Below the pieces are notes generated by a model, which ran no database searches, had not been told where the DNA came from, and worked only from the letters and a program-made list of their open reading frames with translations. 64,000 nt of DNA from positions 1-64,000 of the forward strand of contig NZ_JAAJTJ010000013.1 in assembly GCF_011030405.1 (NCBI RefSeq), read 5' to 3'. This document shows, piece by piece, positions 34,925 through 43,761 of this stretch. The position numbers were made by a program, and so were the translations under genes. Every line of letters starts with the position of its first letter. Within the stretch, counting starts at the first letter, position 1. Origin of the DNA: Parapedobacter sp. SGR-10 (GTDB taxonomy: Bacteria; Bacteroidota; Bacteroidia; Sphingobacteriales; Sphingobacteriaceae).

Positions 34925-37900
34925 CTAACCACTAATATCTAACCACTGATACGTATAAATTCTTTGCAGGATATCCGGCAATTGATTCTCGAACCTTTTA
35001 TTGATCCGCTCAAAACCACCCATCTCGTCAAAAGGTTCTTTATCCAGATCTTCGACAGTGACGATAGCCTCGGCGATCATTTGCTTCTCAATGCGTTGAA
35101 GAAGATTCTTTTGAGGGACTGTCCAGTTTTGCTCTTGGTACAATTTGTCAAACGCGTGTTTGACCCGATCTTCTCTGCTTACCAAAGCTGACCCTAACAT
35201 CAATGTACGAATATAGGCTATAATATCCGCGGCTATATCCTGCCTTTTGGCATTTTTCCATGCTTCACGTAGCGTTCGAAGTGTATATCCTTTGGTGTCC
35301 AGCAATAAGATCAATTCTTTTAAATCAGCTCGCTTTAGCTGCGTGGGTGCTGTCGCAATGAGTCTTAATGCAGCAATCTTATTTTGATTTTCTTCCAAAA
35401 ACTGCTTGAATCCTTCGATATAATCTTCGGGTTCCTGAGCCTCTCCATACCCGACAGTCACATCCCGTATGACGTCTATATGGTTGGAGTAAAACTGATA
35501 CCCGGGAGTCGGCTTAAATTCATCTAAGTATTTCCAAAGTTCGTTCGTTTCCGATAACAATTCAATTTGTTCCTTAATTGGCTTTTCCCGGATGTTTGCT
35601 ATAAAACCATCTAAAGAATCGGATCCGGTAAAATACTTTATCTTCTCCCCATCTAAGCCTGCCGCGCGCTTCTTCCGCTGTAATTTAGCAATGATCTGAT
35701 CGACTTGCTGCGCAGCTCTTTCTTCCGATTGTATATACTGAAATTCACTACATAATCTACTGAAATCGGTCGAAGGATTGACGACAAGAGGCTTCATCTC
35801 TGTATAGTCCTTGATGCTTTCGTAGAGGTTGACCGCATCGAATACCCGAAAGCTTTCCTTATTGATTTCAGGACATAGACGCGTAGCACGGCCGATCATC
35901 TGATCGTAGAGGATGCGCGAGCGTACCCGACGCATAAATACGAGATTACTGATCTTTGGTACATCAATACCTGTTGTCAATAGATCTACTGTGACCGCAA
36001 TATTGGGATACTTTTCATTCTTGTAGCGTTTGACCTTATCTTCCGGTTGATCCGTTTTACCCGTAATCTTTGCTACGGCATCATCCGGCACGGGTATACC
36101 CGCTTCGTTAAACACTTCCTTAAGAATTTTGACGATCATATCCGCATGCTCATCGGTGGCCGCAAAGATCAACGTCTTCGCGTCACCATCAGGGTCTATA
36201 TGGTTCACCAGTTCCTGTAATACCGTTCGGTTAAAGTTCTCGGTAATGACACGCTTATTGAATCCCGAAACATCGAACTTCAGCTCATCCTCCAGTTCTT
36301 CCAGTTCTACAATCTGATTACCTTCTTTGTCATATACCGTAGGTTTTTCACCCTTTTCCCAGACAATACCTTCCTCGGAAAGTTTGGTCGTAATCTTAAT
36401 CGGAGGATCCTGATCTACTAGGTAACCGTCCAACACCGCTTCCCGTAAACCATAATTGAATACCGGTTTATTGAAAATTTCCGTGGTATGCAATGCAGGC
36501 GTGGCCGTCAACCCAACTGCGAAAGCATCGAAGTAATCCAGTACCTGACGGTACTTGCTGACATAATCATCCTGATTCTTGAACTCCATCTCCTCATCAT
36601 CCATTTCTTTATCCAATAAATATCCACGGTGCGCTTCGTCGACAATAATACAGTCATATGCATCTATGCTCAAGGCTTTATCTTCCACATCATTGTAATA
36701 CAGCCTTTTGACCATACTTTGCACGGTGGCAAAATGAATGCGGCTGTCGATATCGGGCCAGATTGTTTTCAGTCCGTCAATATGGTAGATATCACTGAAG
36801 CTTTTCAGATCATCCACCTTATAATCCTTAAATCCATCTAAAGCCTGTTTGGCCAACAGTGTGCGATCGACCAAAAAAAGAATTCGTTTGAAACGATTGG
36901 TCTGTATCAGTCGATAAGCCAATCCAATGATGGTACGCGTTTTACCCGTTCCGGTAGCCATGGCCAGTAAAGCTCGGTTTATATCAGGATGATGGATAAT
37001 CACATTTTCAACAGCTTGGATTGCCCGGATCTGATAATCACGTAGGCTAAGCCCTGTTTTGAGCTGTAGGAAATCCAAGGAATTCTCCTCCAGTTTTTTG
37101 TTAGCAAGGGCGATATCCTGCTCAAACTTTTTCTGTAAATCCTCCGGACTATGAAATCCTTTGATCGATCTGGAGTTGTTATATTTCTGCCGAACATCCA
37201 AATACCATACGCCACTTTTGGTTGCTATCTGTTGCAGGTATTCCCTTCCATTGGTTGAATAAAGGAAGGGTACCTTGTAGCCATCCCAGTCACCCAAAAT
37301 ATCGACTCCATCCTGCGGTACAATATTTAACGCATACCGTTTACTTTGATCGAGATTGGTAGAAATATCTTGTCCGTACTTTTTAGCTTCGATAACAGCA
37401 TACAGACTCGTCCCAATGAATAGTGCATAGTCCGCATAGCCACCTTTGACCGGCCATTCCGCAATGGCCATGTTACGGCCTCTTTCTGGTTGGGTTTTAT
37501 GGATTTTAGCATTTAGCAATTTGGTGTCTGCTTCCCATCCCATCTTGCGTAGATTAACATCAATAAGCTCACGTGTCTGTGCCTCATCCATATCCAGCTT
37601 GTTTGCAGATCGCTTGGCTCTTTCGGTAAAAGCTTGCTGCTCTTCTGCGCTCACTGGTTTATGCGCTGCAATGGCCTGCTCATATTGTTCCTTTAAGACC
37701 TTATTTCCTTCCTCCAGGATGTGTAGGGCATGCCGGGTATCTAGGTTTTCCGGTTTGCTGAAACGGAATGCAGAAATATCTCTGTTTTTTACGGAATAGG
37801 ATTCGTAAAACCATTTCCCTAGCTTAAAAGCCGAAAAAAGTGATGATGTAGCGTCTTCTGTGGTGCCGGTATATTCATGGACAGCGTCATTGCCTTGTTT

Positions 37901-38164
37901 ACGAAGAATGGTAAAATGGTCGATCACATTACTTGGAAGAATACCTTGATTTCTCAGCACATAGACAAGGTTCTGAAATTTTGTATCCTCCGGCAATTCC
38001 ATTCCGTACGTTTCGAATATCTGCTTGGCCATATATTCTCCATACTGCCTCAATTTAAATAAGGATGTAGCCGGATCTTGATATAGGTTGTACTCGGCAG
38101 CCTGTGCTAAGTTATAAAGCAAGGCATATTCTTCTTCTAAAAATTGGAAATTGGATCTGGCCAT
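34925..38164 (-). CDS. hsdR: Type I restriction enzyme endonuclease/translocase subunit
   Basis: The 1079-residue protein is HsdR of the EcoEI/EcoKI-like type. Residues 1-130 form a DUF4145-like helical domain. A PD-(D/E)xK nuclease follows (YADYALFIG, then AVIEAKKYG). The SF2 motor carries Walker A MATGTGKTRT, box II IIVDEAHRGY, VGLTATPA and QMIGRATRLCP. The C-terminal EcoEI-type domain binds the methylase core. It is the first gene of the hsd transcript, with a TATATTTG promoter element at 38197-38204. Confidence 0.96.
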   Translation of the reverse strand: MARSNFQFLEEEYALLYNLAQAAEYNLYQDPATSLFKLRQYGEYMAKQIFETYGMELPEDTKFQNLVYVLRNQGILPSNVIDHFTILRKQGNDAVHEYTGTTEDATSSLFSAFKLGKWFYESYSVKNRDISAFRFSKPENLDTRHALHILEEGNKVLKEQYEQAIAAHKPVSAEEQQAFTERAKRSANKLDMDEAQTRELIDVNLRKMGWEADTKLLNAKIHKTQPERGRNMAIAEWPVKGGYADYALFIGTSLYAVIEAKKYGQDISTNLDQSKRYALNIVPQDGVDILGDWDGYKVPFLYSTNGREYLQQIATKSGVWYLDVRQKYNNSRSIKGFHSPEDLQKKFEQDIALANKKLEENSLDFLQLKTGLSLRDYQIRAIQAVENVIIHHPDINRALLAMATGTGKTRTIIGLAYRLIQTNRFKRILFLVDRTLLAKQALDGFKDYKVDDLKSFSDIYHIDGLKTIWPDIDSRIHFATVQSMVKRLYYNDVEDKALSIDAYDCIIVDEAHRGYLLDKEMDDEEMEFKNQDDYVSKYRQVLDYFDAFAVGLTATPALHTTEIFNKPVFNYGLREAVLDGYLVDQDPPIKITTKLSEEGIVWEKGEKPTVYDKEGNQIVELEELEDELKFDVSGFNKRVITENFNRTVLQELVNHIDPDGDAKTLIFAATDEHADMIVKILKEVFNEAGIPVPDDAVAKITGKTDQPEDKVKRYKNEKYPNIAVTVDLLTTGIDVPKISNLVFMRRVRSRILYDQMIGRATRLCPEINKESFRVFDAVNLYESIKDYTEMKPLVVNPSTDFSRLCSEFQYIQSEERAAQQVDQIIAKLQRKKRAAGLDGEKIKYFTGSDSLDGFIANIREKPIKEQIELLSETNELWKYLDEFKPTPGYQFYSNHIDVIRDVTVGYGEAQEPEDYIEGFKQFLEENQNKIAALRLIATAPTQLKRADLKELILLLDTKGYTLRTLREAWKNAKRQDIAADIIAYIRTLMLGSALVSREDRVKHAFDKLYQEQNWTVPQKNLLQRIEKQMIAEAIVTVEDLDKEPFDEMGGFERINKRFENQLPDILQRIYTYQWLDISG

Positions 38165-38196
38165 GTTCTATACTGGATTGATAGTTCAGTTGAAAC

Positions 38197-38204
38197 CAAA
38201 TATA
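38197..38204 (-). promoter_or_regulatory. TAnnTTTG promoter element of the hsd operon
   Basis: The minus strand reads TATATTTG 32 bases upstream of the hsdR ATG, close behind the stop of the DUF2971 gene. Confidence 0.55.
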
Positions 38205-38210
38205 GTAATA

Positions 38211-39038
38211 TTAGTAGATAAATTCCTGTACAGTTAGTGTAAACGTATTATAATCAGGTTTTGTATCATATAATTTAACGTGAGGGTATCGACTCTTAAG
38301 AATGGTGATTAAATTTTTCTTTTTTTCAATACAAATAGCGAAACCAAATTGCACTTCTTTGATAATTTCTGTAGGTATTTTAAAGCAAGATCTATTATTC
38401 TCGTCAAAAGTAAGTGGACGCGAAATTAATCGTATTTCTTCTTCGTATCTCCATACTGCATTTTTAGTGCGAAACCATGCCATCACGGCGTCCATACTTG
38501 AAAAATTCTTGAGAGGTGTAATTTTCTTCTGGTAATCTACCGGCAATAAACAGGACTCTTTATTTTTGGCAGTAACATGCTCTCTAAGGGCCAGAAGATC
38601 ATAACCTATACATACACCAGTATGATTATCCGCATAATGTGCCCACATCAAGAGATTTGTGCTGTTTTTGGAAAAGCAGGTTACTCCTCTGTTTAAATTT
38701 TCACCTTCAAAAATTTTTTTCATCTCTTCACGTGCAACCTCGGTAGGTTTCCGACTAAAATTCCGATGCAACCGAAATCTTTCATAAAAATCATTGCCCT
38801 TGTGCTTTTTAATAGTGTTGATATTAAATTGCTTTATCTCCTCTTCGTTAAATTCAAATAAATTTACATTGCAGTCAAACGGATCATTGAAAACGCTCGG
38901 GTGCGAAAATTGTAGTGTGTCCTTAGTGAGAACAGTTAGTGCTGTGTCAGCACCATAATATTTGTAGTTTATTGGCTGCCCACACAAATGGTTATTTAAT
39001 TCAATCAAATTTTCACATAACATATTATTATTCTCCAC
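38211..39038 (-). CDS. DUF2971-domain protein
   Basis: The 275-residue protein shows the DUF2971 hallmarks FSHPSVFNDPFDC, CFSKNSTNLLMWAHYADNHTGVCIGYD (two segments) and WRYEEEIRLI. The family is widespread in defence and mobile islands and has no assigned function; an ADP-ribosyltransferase-like fold has been suspected. It is transcribed toward hsdR and ends 46 bp before it. Confidence 0.85.
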   Translation of the reverse strand: MENNNMLCENLIELNNHLCGQPINYKYYGADTALTVLTKDTLQFSHPSVFNDPFDCNVNLFEFNEEEIKQFNINTIKKHKGNDFYERFRLHRNFSRKPTEVAREEMKKIFEGENLNRGVTCFSKNSTNLLMWAHYADNHTGVCIGYDLLALREHVTAKNKESCLLPVDYQKKITPLKNFSSMDAVMAWFRTKNAVWRYEEEIRLISRPLTFDENNRSCFKIPTEIIKEVQFGFAICIEKKKNLITILKSRYPHVKLYDTKPDYNTFTLTVQEFIY

Positions 39039-39186
39039 TTTTTTTACTCTTTTATTGATTCTTGTAAAGCAGGTTTATAATGTAAAACAAATTAGTATAT
39101 CGGCTGAGCCGTCGACCCTTCGACTACGCTCATGGAAACACTGTCCCTTTGCACGGATACTCTTGAAACCCACATGCACAAACCCG

Positions 39187-39780
39187 TTACAATTCTTCCA
39201 TTTTTTCACTGTTCTGTCGTGCTATAACTTTGTCAACACGTGCCGAGTCCTGATAGGTAAGGGCAATATATCCCTTCGGACGAATCTCTAATGAGATGGT
39301 ATTAGGTTCTTTGCCATCCGTTCCTGCGGTATTTTGCCCCATCCAATAGGTCGTAAACTGAGCTTTGCCGATCCGAATAGCCGTCAGCTCATGACCATCG
39401 CCTTTTTCGTAAGGATAGTCATAAATTTCAAAATCCTGACCTTTTCCGTACTTCATTCGCACATCGTCAGAAATGCTTCGGTACATACGGATCAACTGGG
39501 ATTCCAGATCAGGCGTAAACAATACAATGCCTTCAAAAAGCTCATCATCTACAAATTTGAAAATCATATCGACCTCTTTGTTTAGGAATTTTACCTCCTC
39601 ATACATGAGGGACGTAGGATTATTATTTTTTGGCTTATATCCTTTGTTGGTCATTTTGGCCATTACCTGTGCCTTCGTTGATCCGAATTTCATACCATAG
39701 AATTCGCTGATGGGATCCTCCTGTGCTACTGCCACACGGATAGCCATGAGCATAAGCAAAATTGCTGTTAGTTTTTTCAT
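39187..39780 (-). CDS. Secreted hypothetical protein
   Basis: The 197-residue protein has a signal peptide (MKKLTAILLMLMAIRVAVAQ) and a small alpha/beta domain beginning FYGMKFGSTKAQVMAKMTNKGY, a BamE-like pattern of small periplasmic proteins. No catalytic residues are recognisable. Its promoter (TACATTTG at 39802-39809) is preceded by a copy of the TGTGCA..GTGCACAG operator, so it should share control with the lipoproteins at 41056 and 43762. Confidence 0.65.
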   Translation of the reverse strand: MKKLTAILLMLMAIRVAVAQEDPISEFYGMKFGSTKAQVMAKMTNKGYKPKNNNPTSLMYEEVKFLNKEVDMIFKFVDDELFEGIVLFTPDLESQLIRMYRSISDDVRMKYGKGQDFEIYDYPYEKGDGHELTAIRIGKAQFTTYWMGQNTAGTDGKEPNTISLEIRPKGYIALTYQDSARVDKVIARQNSEKMEEL

Positions 39781-39801
39781 GCCTTTTATTTATTTGATAT
39801 A

Positions 39802-39838
39802 CAAATGTATTTATGCACTGTGCACTCCATGTGCACAG
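39802..39838 (-). promoter_or_regulatory. Promoter with TGTGCA operator
   Basis: TACATTTG (minus strand, 39802-39809) is the -7 element of the gene starting at 39780. Ten bases upstream, at 39819-39838, lies a 20-bp site TGTGCA-CTCC-ATGTGCACAG. It agrees at 17 of 20 positions with the left half of the operator at 40894. The site covers the -33 region. Confidence 0.7.
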
Positions 39839-39844
39839 CTGGTA

Positions 39845-40855
39845 TTATTCCACATATCTTTTAACATTCGCTTCAAGTTTTTGACGAATTACAGCCCGTG
39901 CCTCCATTGGCTCTAAGATCTCCACTGCAGACCCAAGCCCCAGTATCTGGGCATAAAATTCATAATTGGGGACTACCTCCAACTGAATCGTTGTGTACGT
40001 GTCTGTTCGCTCCATTACGGTTTGAGAGGGATGTAATGGCTTGGAGTCAATATATGGCCAAAGTGACTTATCAATTTTTATTATGATGAACTGGCATAGT
40101 GCATCTATAGGTTTGCTTACGCCAATAATATCCTCGAAATAGGCATCGTGTGTTTCTGTCGGAGGAATAAATGCGACGCCTTCTGCTGCTTCAAAAGTGA
40201 CCATACGATCAAGAGCCAGATTTGTCCAGGAGTCGAAGCCATCACGTTGCCCAAAGAGAAACCATCGTTTGTTATATTGTTTCAAAAAGTACGGATGAAT
40301 CAAAAAAGACTCTTCTTTATCTTGGTTGAATGATTTGTACTCCACGTGTAATACACGTTTCTGCTGTATGAATTTTAGCAAATCACCTAAAAGGTGAAGG
40401 TTCTTGAGGTATTCATTTTGGTCGAAAAAAATACATTCGTCCAGATCTTCCAGTTGAAAACTCTTTTTGAGTTTTAACGCCAGTTCTTGGACAAAGTCAA
40501 ACTGAGGCAAACCTTTAAATCTACCTAACATATCCAGTGTCGTTTTTAACAGATCGGCTTCGATGGGATTGATCTGCTGCATGGCTAATGAATAGTTCCT
40601 GTCCGAGTAACGGTAATATGTCTTTTTTCCTTCCTTATAGGATTCTATCGGTGCACGGAAACCTGTTTCGCTGCGCATAAAGTCCATGTCTTTCAATATC
40701 TGCCTGCGGGAAATAGAAGAATCTTTGCCTGTATAATCCGTTAACGCCTCAGATACATATCGGATCAGGTCGTCGATAAAAAACTTACGCCCTTTATTGG
40801 AGAAGCACCTGTCTAAGGCTTCGTATCGGATCACTGCATGCTTGTTGGTGGCCAT
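39845..40855 (-). CDS. WYL-domain transcriptional regulator
   Basis: The 336-residue protein has an N-terminal winged HTH (FFIDDLIRYVSEAL, then SISRRQILKDMDFM) and a WYL domain (about 165-260) with VLHVEYKSFNQDKEE, the YFLKQYNKRWFLFGQRD motif and the C-terminal WCX region. Relatives (YafY, PafC, BrxR/CapW) sense a ligand and often control phage-defence islands. Its own promoter TATCTTTG (40877-40884) adjoins the paired 20-bp operator at 40894-40946, so it is probably autoregulated and controls the divergent lipoprotein gene. Confidence 0.88.
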   Translation of the reverse strand: MATNKHAVIRYEALDRCFSNKGRKFFIDDLIRYVSEALTDYTGKDSSISRRQILKDMDFMRSETGFRAPIESYKEGKKTYYRYSDRNYSLAMQQINPIEADLLKTTLDMLGRFKGLPQFDFVQELALKLKKSFQLEDLDECIFFDQNEYLKNLHLLGDLLKFIQQKRVLHVEYKSFNQDKEESFLIHPYFLKQYNKRWFLFGQRDGFDSWTNLALDRMVTFEAAEGVAFIPPTETHDAYFEDIIGVSKPIDALCQFIIIKIDKSLWPYIDSKPLHPSQTVMERTDTYTTIQLEVVPNYEFYAQILGLGSAVEILEPMEARAVIRQKLEANVKRYVE

Positions 40856-40876
40856 TGACTAATTTATTGGTCTATA

Positions 40877-41010
40877 CAAAGATAAAATTTTCATGTGCAT
40901 TGTATGTGCACAGTTAATTGGAAATCTGTGTACGTACAATGCACAGGACATCATTTACTTTGTGACAAGTTTAATCATCCAGCTATTGTATTCCTTACGG
41001 TAACCCGTAA
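40877..41010. promoter_or_regulatory. Divergent promoter with paired 20-bp operators and leader hairpin
   Basis: TATCTTTG on the minus strand (40877-40884) serves the WYL gene. Two inverted 20-bp sites, TGTGCATTGTATGTGCACAG (40894-40913) and its opposite at 40926-40945, match at 18 of 20 positions and are separated by 12 bp. A plus-strand TTACTTTG-type element lies at about 40956-40963. The leader of the plus transcript contains the hairpin TTACGG / CCGTAA (40995-41010). The whole arrangement is repeated at 43601-43717. Confidence 0.75.
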
Positions 41011-41055
41011 AGTTTACTCAAATAAGATGGATATGTTTGCCAAAATTTTTTAAAT

Positions 41056-41443
41056 ATGAAACGAATAACAATTATCACTTTATGCATGCTATCTTTATTC
41101 TCATGCAAAAAAAAACGACGTCGATACTTTTGACGACACAGCTCTTCGCAGCGTAACGTACACATTTAGTCCGGGAGGTGCACAATCAGCTATTGGTTTT
41201 TACAATCATCGTGACGGACGGAATGACGGGAGGCAAAATGTCGCTACATTACTAAATATTACTGATCAGGTTAAAATCGGTGCCAACATACAATTGTTTA
41301 TGAATACGACAAACAATCCAGTAGGAAACTTTAGCATTCGGCTGAATATAAATGGAAAGCAAGTCAAAGAAGTCAGTGGCGGTGCTAACAATAAAAATAT
41401 CCAATTGCAGTACACCGTTCGTAAAGAAGACTTTCTACAGTAG
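41056..41443 (+). pseudogene. Lipoprotein gene with frameshift in an A9 tract
   Basis: The frame starts MKRITIITLCMLSLFSCKKK, a lipoprotein signal with lipobox LFSC, and then stops after a few residues. Removing one A from the run of nine at 41107-41115 restores a frame NDVDTFDDTALRSVTYTF on to KEDFLQ and TAG at 41443, giving about 128 residues. The rest includes GGAQSAIGFYNHRDGRNDGRQ (two parts) and no known domain. The promoter region is intact and regulated, so either the gene is switched by slippage in the tract, it is a recent pseudogene, or the base count is an error. Confidence 0.7.
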
Positions 41444-41447
41444 CTTA

Positions 41448-41765
41448 TCAAGATTCTAACGCGCCACAAATTTTCCGTATAAGCAATAAATCGTTTTGAC
41501 AATAGGTTCTTTTAAATAAAGGATCATCCCAAACTGGCGAATCTACTGGAGCTATCTTTGCCGCACATGGCTGGATAATAAAATCTGCATACAAGAAAAT
41601 ATCTCCCTCCAAGATGAAGGCAGGTACTTCATAGTCAGTTGTCATTATTGTGTTCGGCGAATCTTCATTTGAAACTAATCCGAGGACTTCGTCGCTTGTA
41701 ATCTTTACAATTTCAACGAATTTTGCTCCCTCTGGAATTTCTGATTTCTTATAGCTTTTTATCAT
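41448..41765 (-). CDS. Small hypothetical protein
   Basis: The 105-residue protein (MIKSYKKSEIPEGAKFVEIV) has no family that I recognise. It is acidic and mostly beta by pattern, without a signal peptide. It lies 25 bp downstream of the KAP-like NTPase on the same strand, so it may be its partner, and it ends five bases from the convergent frameshifted lipoprotein. Confidence 0.6.
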   Translation of the reverse strand: MIKSYKKSEIPEGAKFVEIVKITSDEVLGLVSNEDSPNTIMTTDYEVPAFILEGDIFLYADFIIQPCAAKIAPVDSPVWDDPLFKRTYCQNDLLLIRKICGALES

Positions 41766-41790
41766 CGTTGGTAGTTTGCAGCTTTCAACA

Positions 41791-43308
41791 TTATTTGGAG
41801 CAGTATCCTTTGTTTTTGCACTTCTCGTAGGTCGTTGATAATAACTGGTATATATTGATTTTCTTTTTTTTATCAGATAAATCTTCTGTTTTCTTTAGTT
41901 CGAAGGAGTATTTTCCGTCAAATAATTTCCCGTCAACAGAATCATAGTGGAAAATGCAACCTAGCTCGGCGACCTTAAGCGTATGATCAACTCCGTCCGT
42001 TACAACCGGCAATATATCAGTTTCCTCGTCGAGAAATGGCAAACAAAATTCTGTAAGAGCTTTTTCGATACCGTCCATTGGGGGAGTATGTAAATCAGTA
42101 GCCCGTGGGACATATGTGGCATCAAATCGACGTGGCAACGCCTCGAATTTATCATTTAATAGGTCCCAAGACCCCACAAGGTCTGCAAGCACATGAAAAA
42201 TCCAGAGGATAGGATAGTCGCGAATATCGCTCGGTTCACTGTTGCTTTCCAATAGCCGGGTGGAATTCGTGCGTACCGATGCCTGAACCAACGACCTGAG
42301 ATTGATAAATGAAGCTTCTACAAACATTAAACAAACGTGCTCAAAGCAATCATAAATGATATCGCCTTTTTCCCCACGCAATAGCAATTTCCTTATGATA
42401 GGATCACTTTTATTTCCGTCAATTCTAAGTTTTTGCAAAAAAGAAAATATCTCTTTTTTAATGTATGTCTTGCTGTCAAAATCATAAGGCACAAGGGAAT
42501 AAAACTTGTCTACATATCCTTTAAAATCCACATTCTTGCCATACCTATGCTTGTATATTTCATATATATTGCCAATGTCACATACAAAGATTGTTTTGTT
42601 GAATCCGAACTTATTATCTCCACTTACCTTATCAAAATGCCCCGAAAAGACATTAAACAACCGGAAGATATGGTCTGGATCCAGTCGATCCAAATCGTCT
42701 ATTAATAACACCGATTTTTTACCTTGATCACCCGACCGGCTTATTAAGTCTGCTATCAGCAACGAGATCGCATCCATTTCATAAACGTGGCCGGGGCCAG
42801 TTTCAAATTGATTGATGTACCTAAGCAGCTGCTCGCCTTCATCTATTTGTGCTTCTGTATGAAATTTTTTAAACTCCTTGATCGTACTGTCTGCGACTTT
42901 CCAAAGTTCTGCAGCCGACTTGCCGATAGAACCAAATGCCGGTAATAGGGCTTGTATAAATGGCTTCGGCCTTACATGGTCTCTCATAAAGACCTGACTG
43001 GTCAACAAAATAGAAAAGTCTTCCTTTTTCAGATTGTCTTTTGCTTTGACCATCAGCTGGGTAGCGATATCAAATTTGATCAGCTCAAAGATATCCTCAT
43101 TGGGAGAAATCGAATAATGAACTGGATACAGCTTGATTACCAGATATTGACTTTCCTTATTTTTAAAAAAATTATCAAGGAAAGTTGACTTTCCCTGCCC
43201 AAATGGAGCCGTAAAAAGTATTCTGTGATTGTCTGAGATATCCAGATGTTGCGAAAAGTCGCTTTCTAGTTCTTCCAATTGAATTTGATGTTTTTCTTTC
43301 TTTACCAT
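41791..43308 (-). CDS. KAP-family P-loop NTPase
   Basis: The 505-residue protein is a STAND-like NTPase of the KAP group. Walker A is APFGQGKST at about residues 34-42, and Walker B is SVLLIDDLDRLDPDHIFRLFN near 215-235 (shown in shortened form LLIDDLDRLD). The C-terminal half is helical. KAP NTPases are membrane-linked or cytosolic ATPases, and several bacterial ones belong to anti-phage systems. No transmembrane hairpin insert is obvious here, unlike classical KAP members. It sits between WYL-controlled genes at the edge of the defence island. Confidence 0.82.
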   Translation of the reverse strand: MVKKEKHQIQLEELESDFSQHLDISDNHRILFTAPFGQGKSTFLDNFFKNKESQYLVIKLYPVHYSISPNEDIFELIKFDIATQLMVKAKDNLKKEDFSILLTSQVFMRDHVRPKPFIQALLPAFGSIGKSAAELWKVADSTIKEFKKFHTEAQIDEGEQLLRYINQFETGPGHVYEMDAISLLIADLISRSGDQGKKSVLLIDDLDRLDPDHIFRLFNVFSGHFDKVSGDNKFGFNKTIFVCDIGNIYEIYKHRYGKNVDFKGYVDKFYSLVPYDFDSKTYIKKEIFSFLQKLRIDGNKSDPIIRKLLLRGEKGDIIYDCFEHVCLMFVEASFINLRSLVQASVRTNSTRLLESNSEPSDIRDYPILWIFHVLADLVGSWDLLNDKFEALPRRFDATYVPRATDLHTPPMDGIEKALTEFCLPFLDEETDILPVVTDGVDHTLKVAELGCIFHYDSVDGKLFDGKYSFELKKTEDLSDKKKKINIYQLLSTTYEKCKNKGYCSK

Positions 43309-43600
43309 TACTTTTTAAGATCTGTCTAATAAAATTATTTAGGCAATGGTACATATAAAAGAAATAAAAAACAAGAGAAAAATAAACATAACTACCTGAT
43401 TTAAAATAAATTAAAATAAATTTGCGGTCACAAAAAGACTTTTTTCATAAACTATAATCACGAAATTTGGCATCTGTCGGGTTAAGATCTATATCCTTAA
43501 ATATGTCGTCTAGATATTGAAGTTTAAGTTATCGGATTATCGCTTGGTTACCGGTAGCCATATTTTATTACTGTGGTGTATAGCAAAGGTATCATTTTTA

Positions 43601-43717
43601 TGTGCAGAGTATGTGCATAGGTTAATTTTAAACTGTGTACATACACTGCACAGCATCTTACTTACTTTGTTACTGTGATAGCAATAGGCAATCAGCTATC
43701 CTTACGGATAACCGTAA
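43601..43717 (+). promoter_or_regulatory. Second copy of paired operator, promoter and leader hairpin
   Basis: TGTGCAGAGTATGTGCATAG (43601-43620) and an inverted partner at 43633-43652 match at 17 of 20 positions, separated by 12 bp as at 40894. A TTACTTTG-type -7 region follows at about 43671. The leader hairpin TTACGG / CCGTAA lies at 43702-43717. The sequence before both ATGs is also shared (AAAATTTTTAAATATGAA type). The region 43309-43600 shows no gene. Confidence 0.7.
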
Positions 43718-43761
43718 TTTTTTATCAGATTCAATATATACGTTTGTCAAAATTTTTAAAT

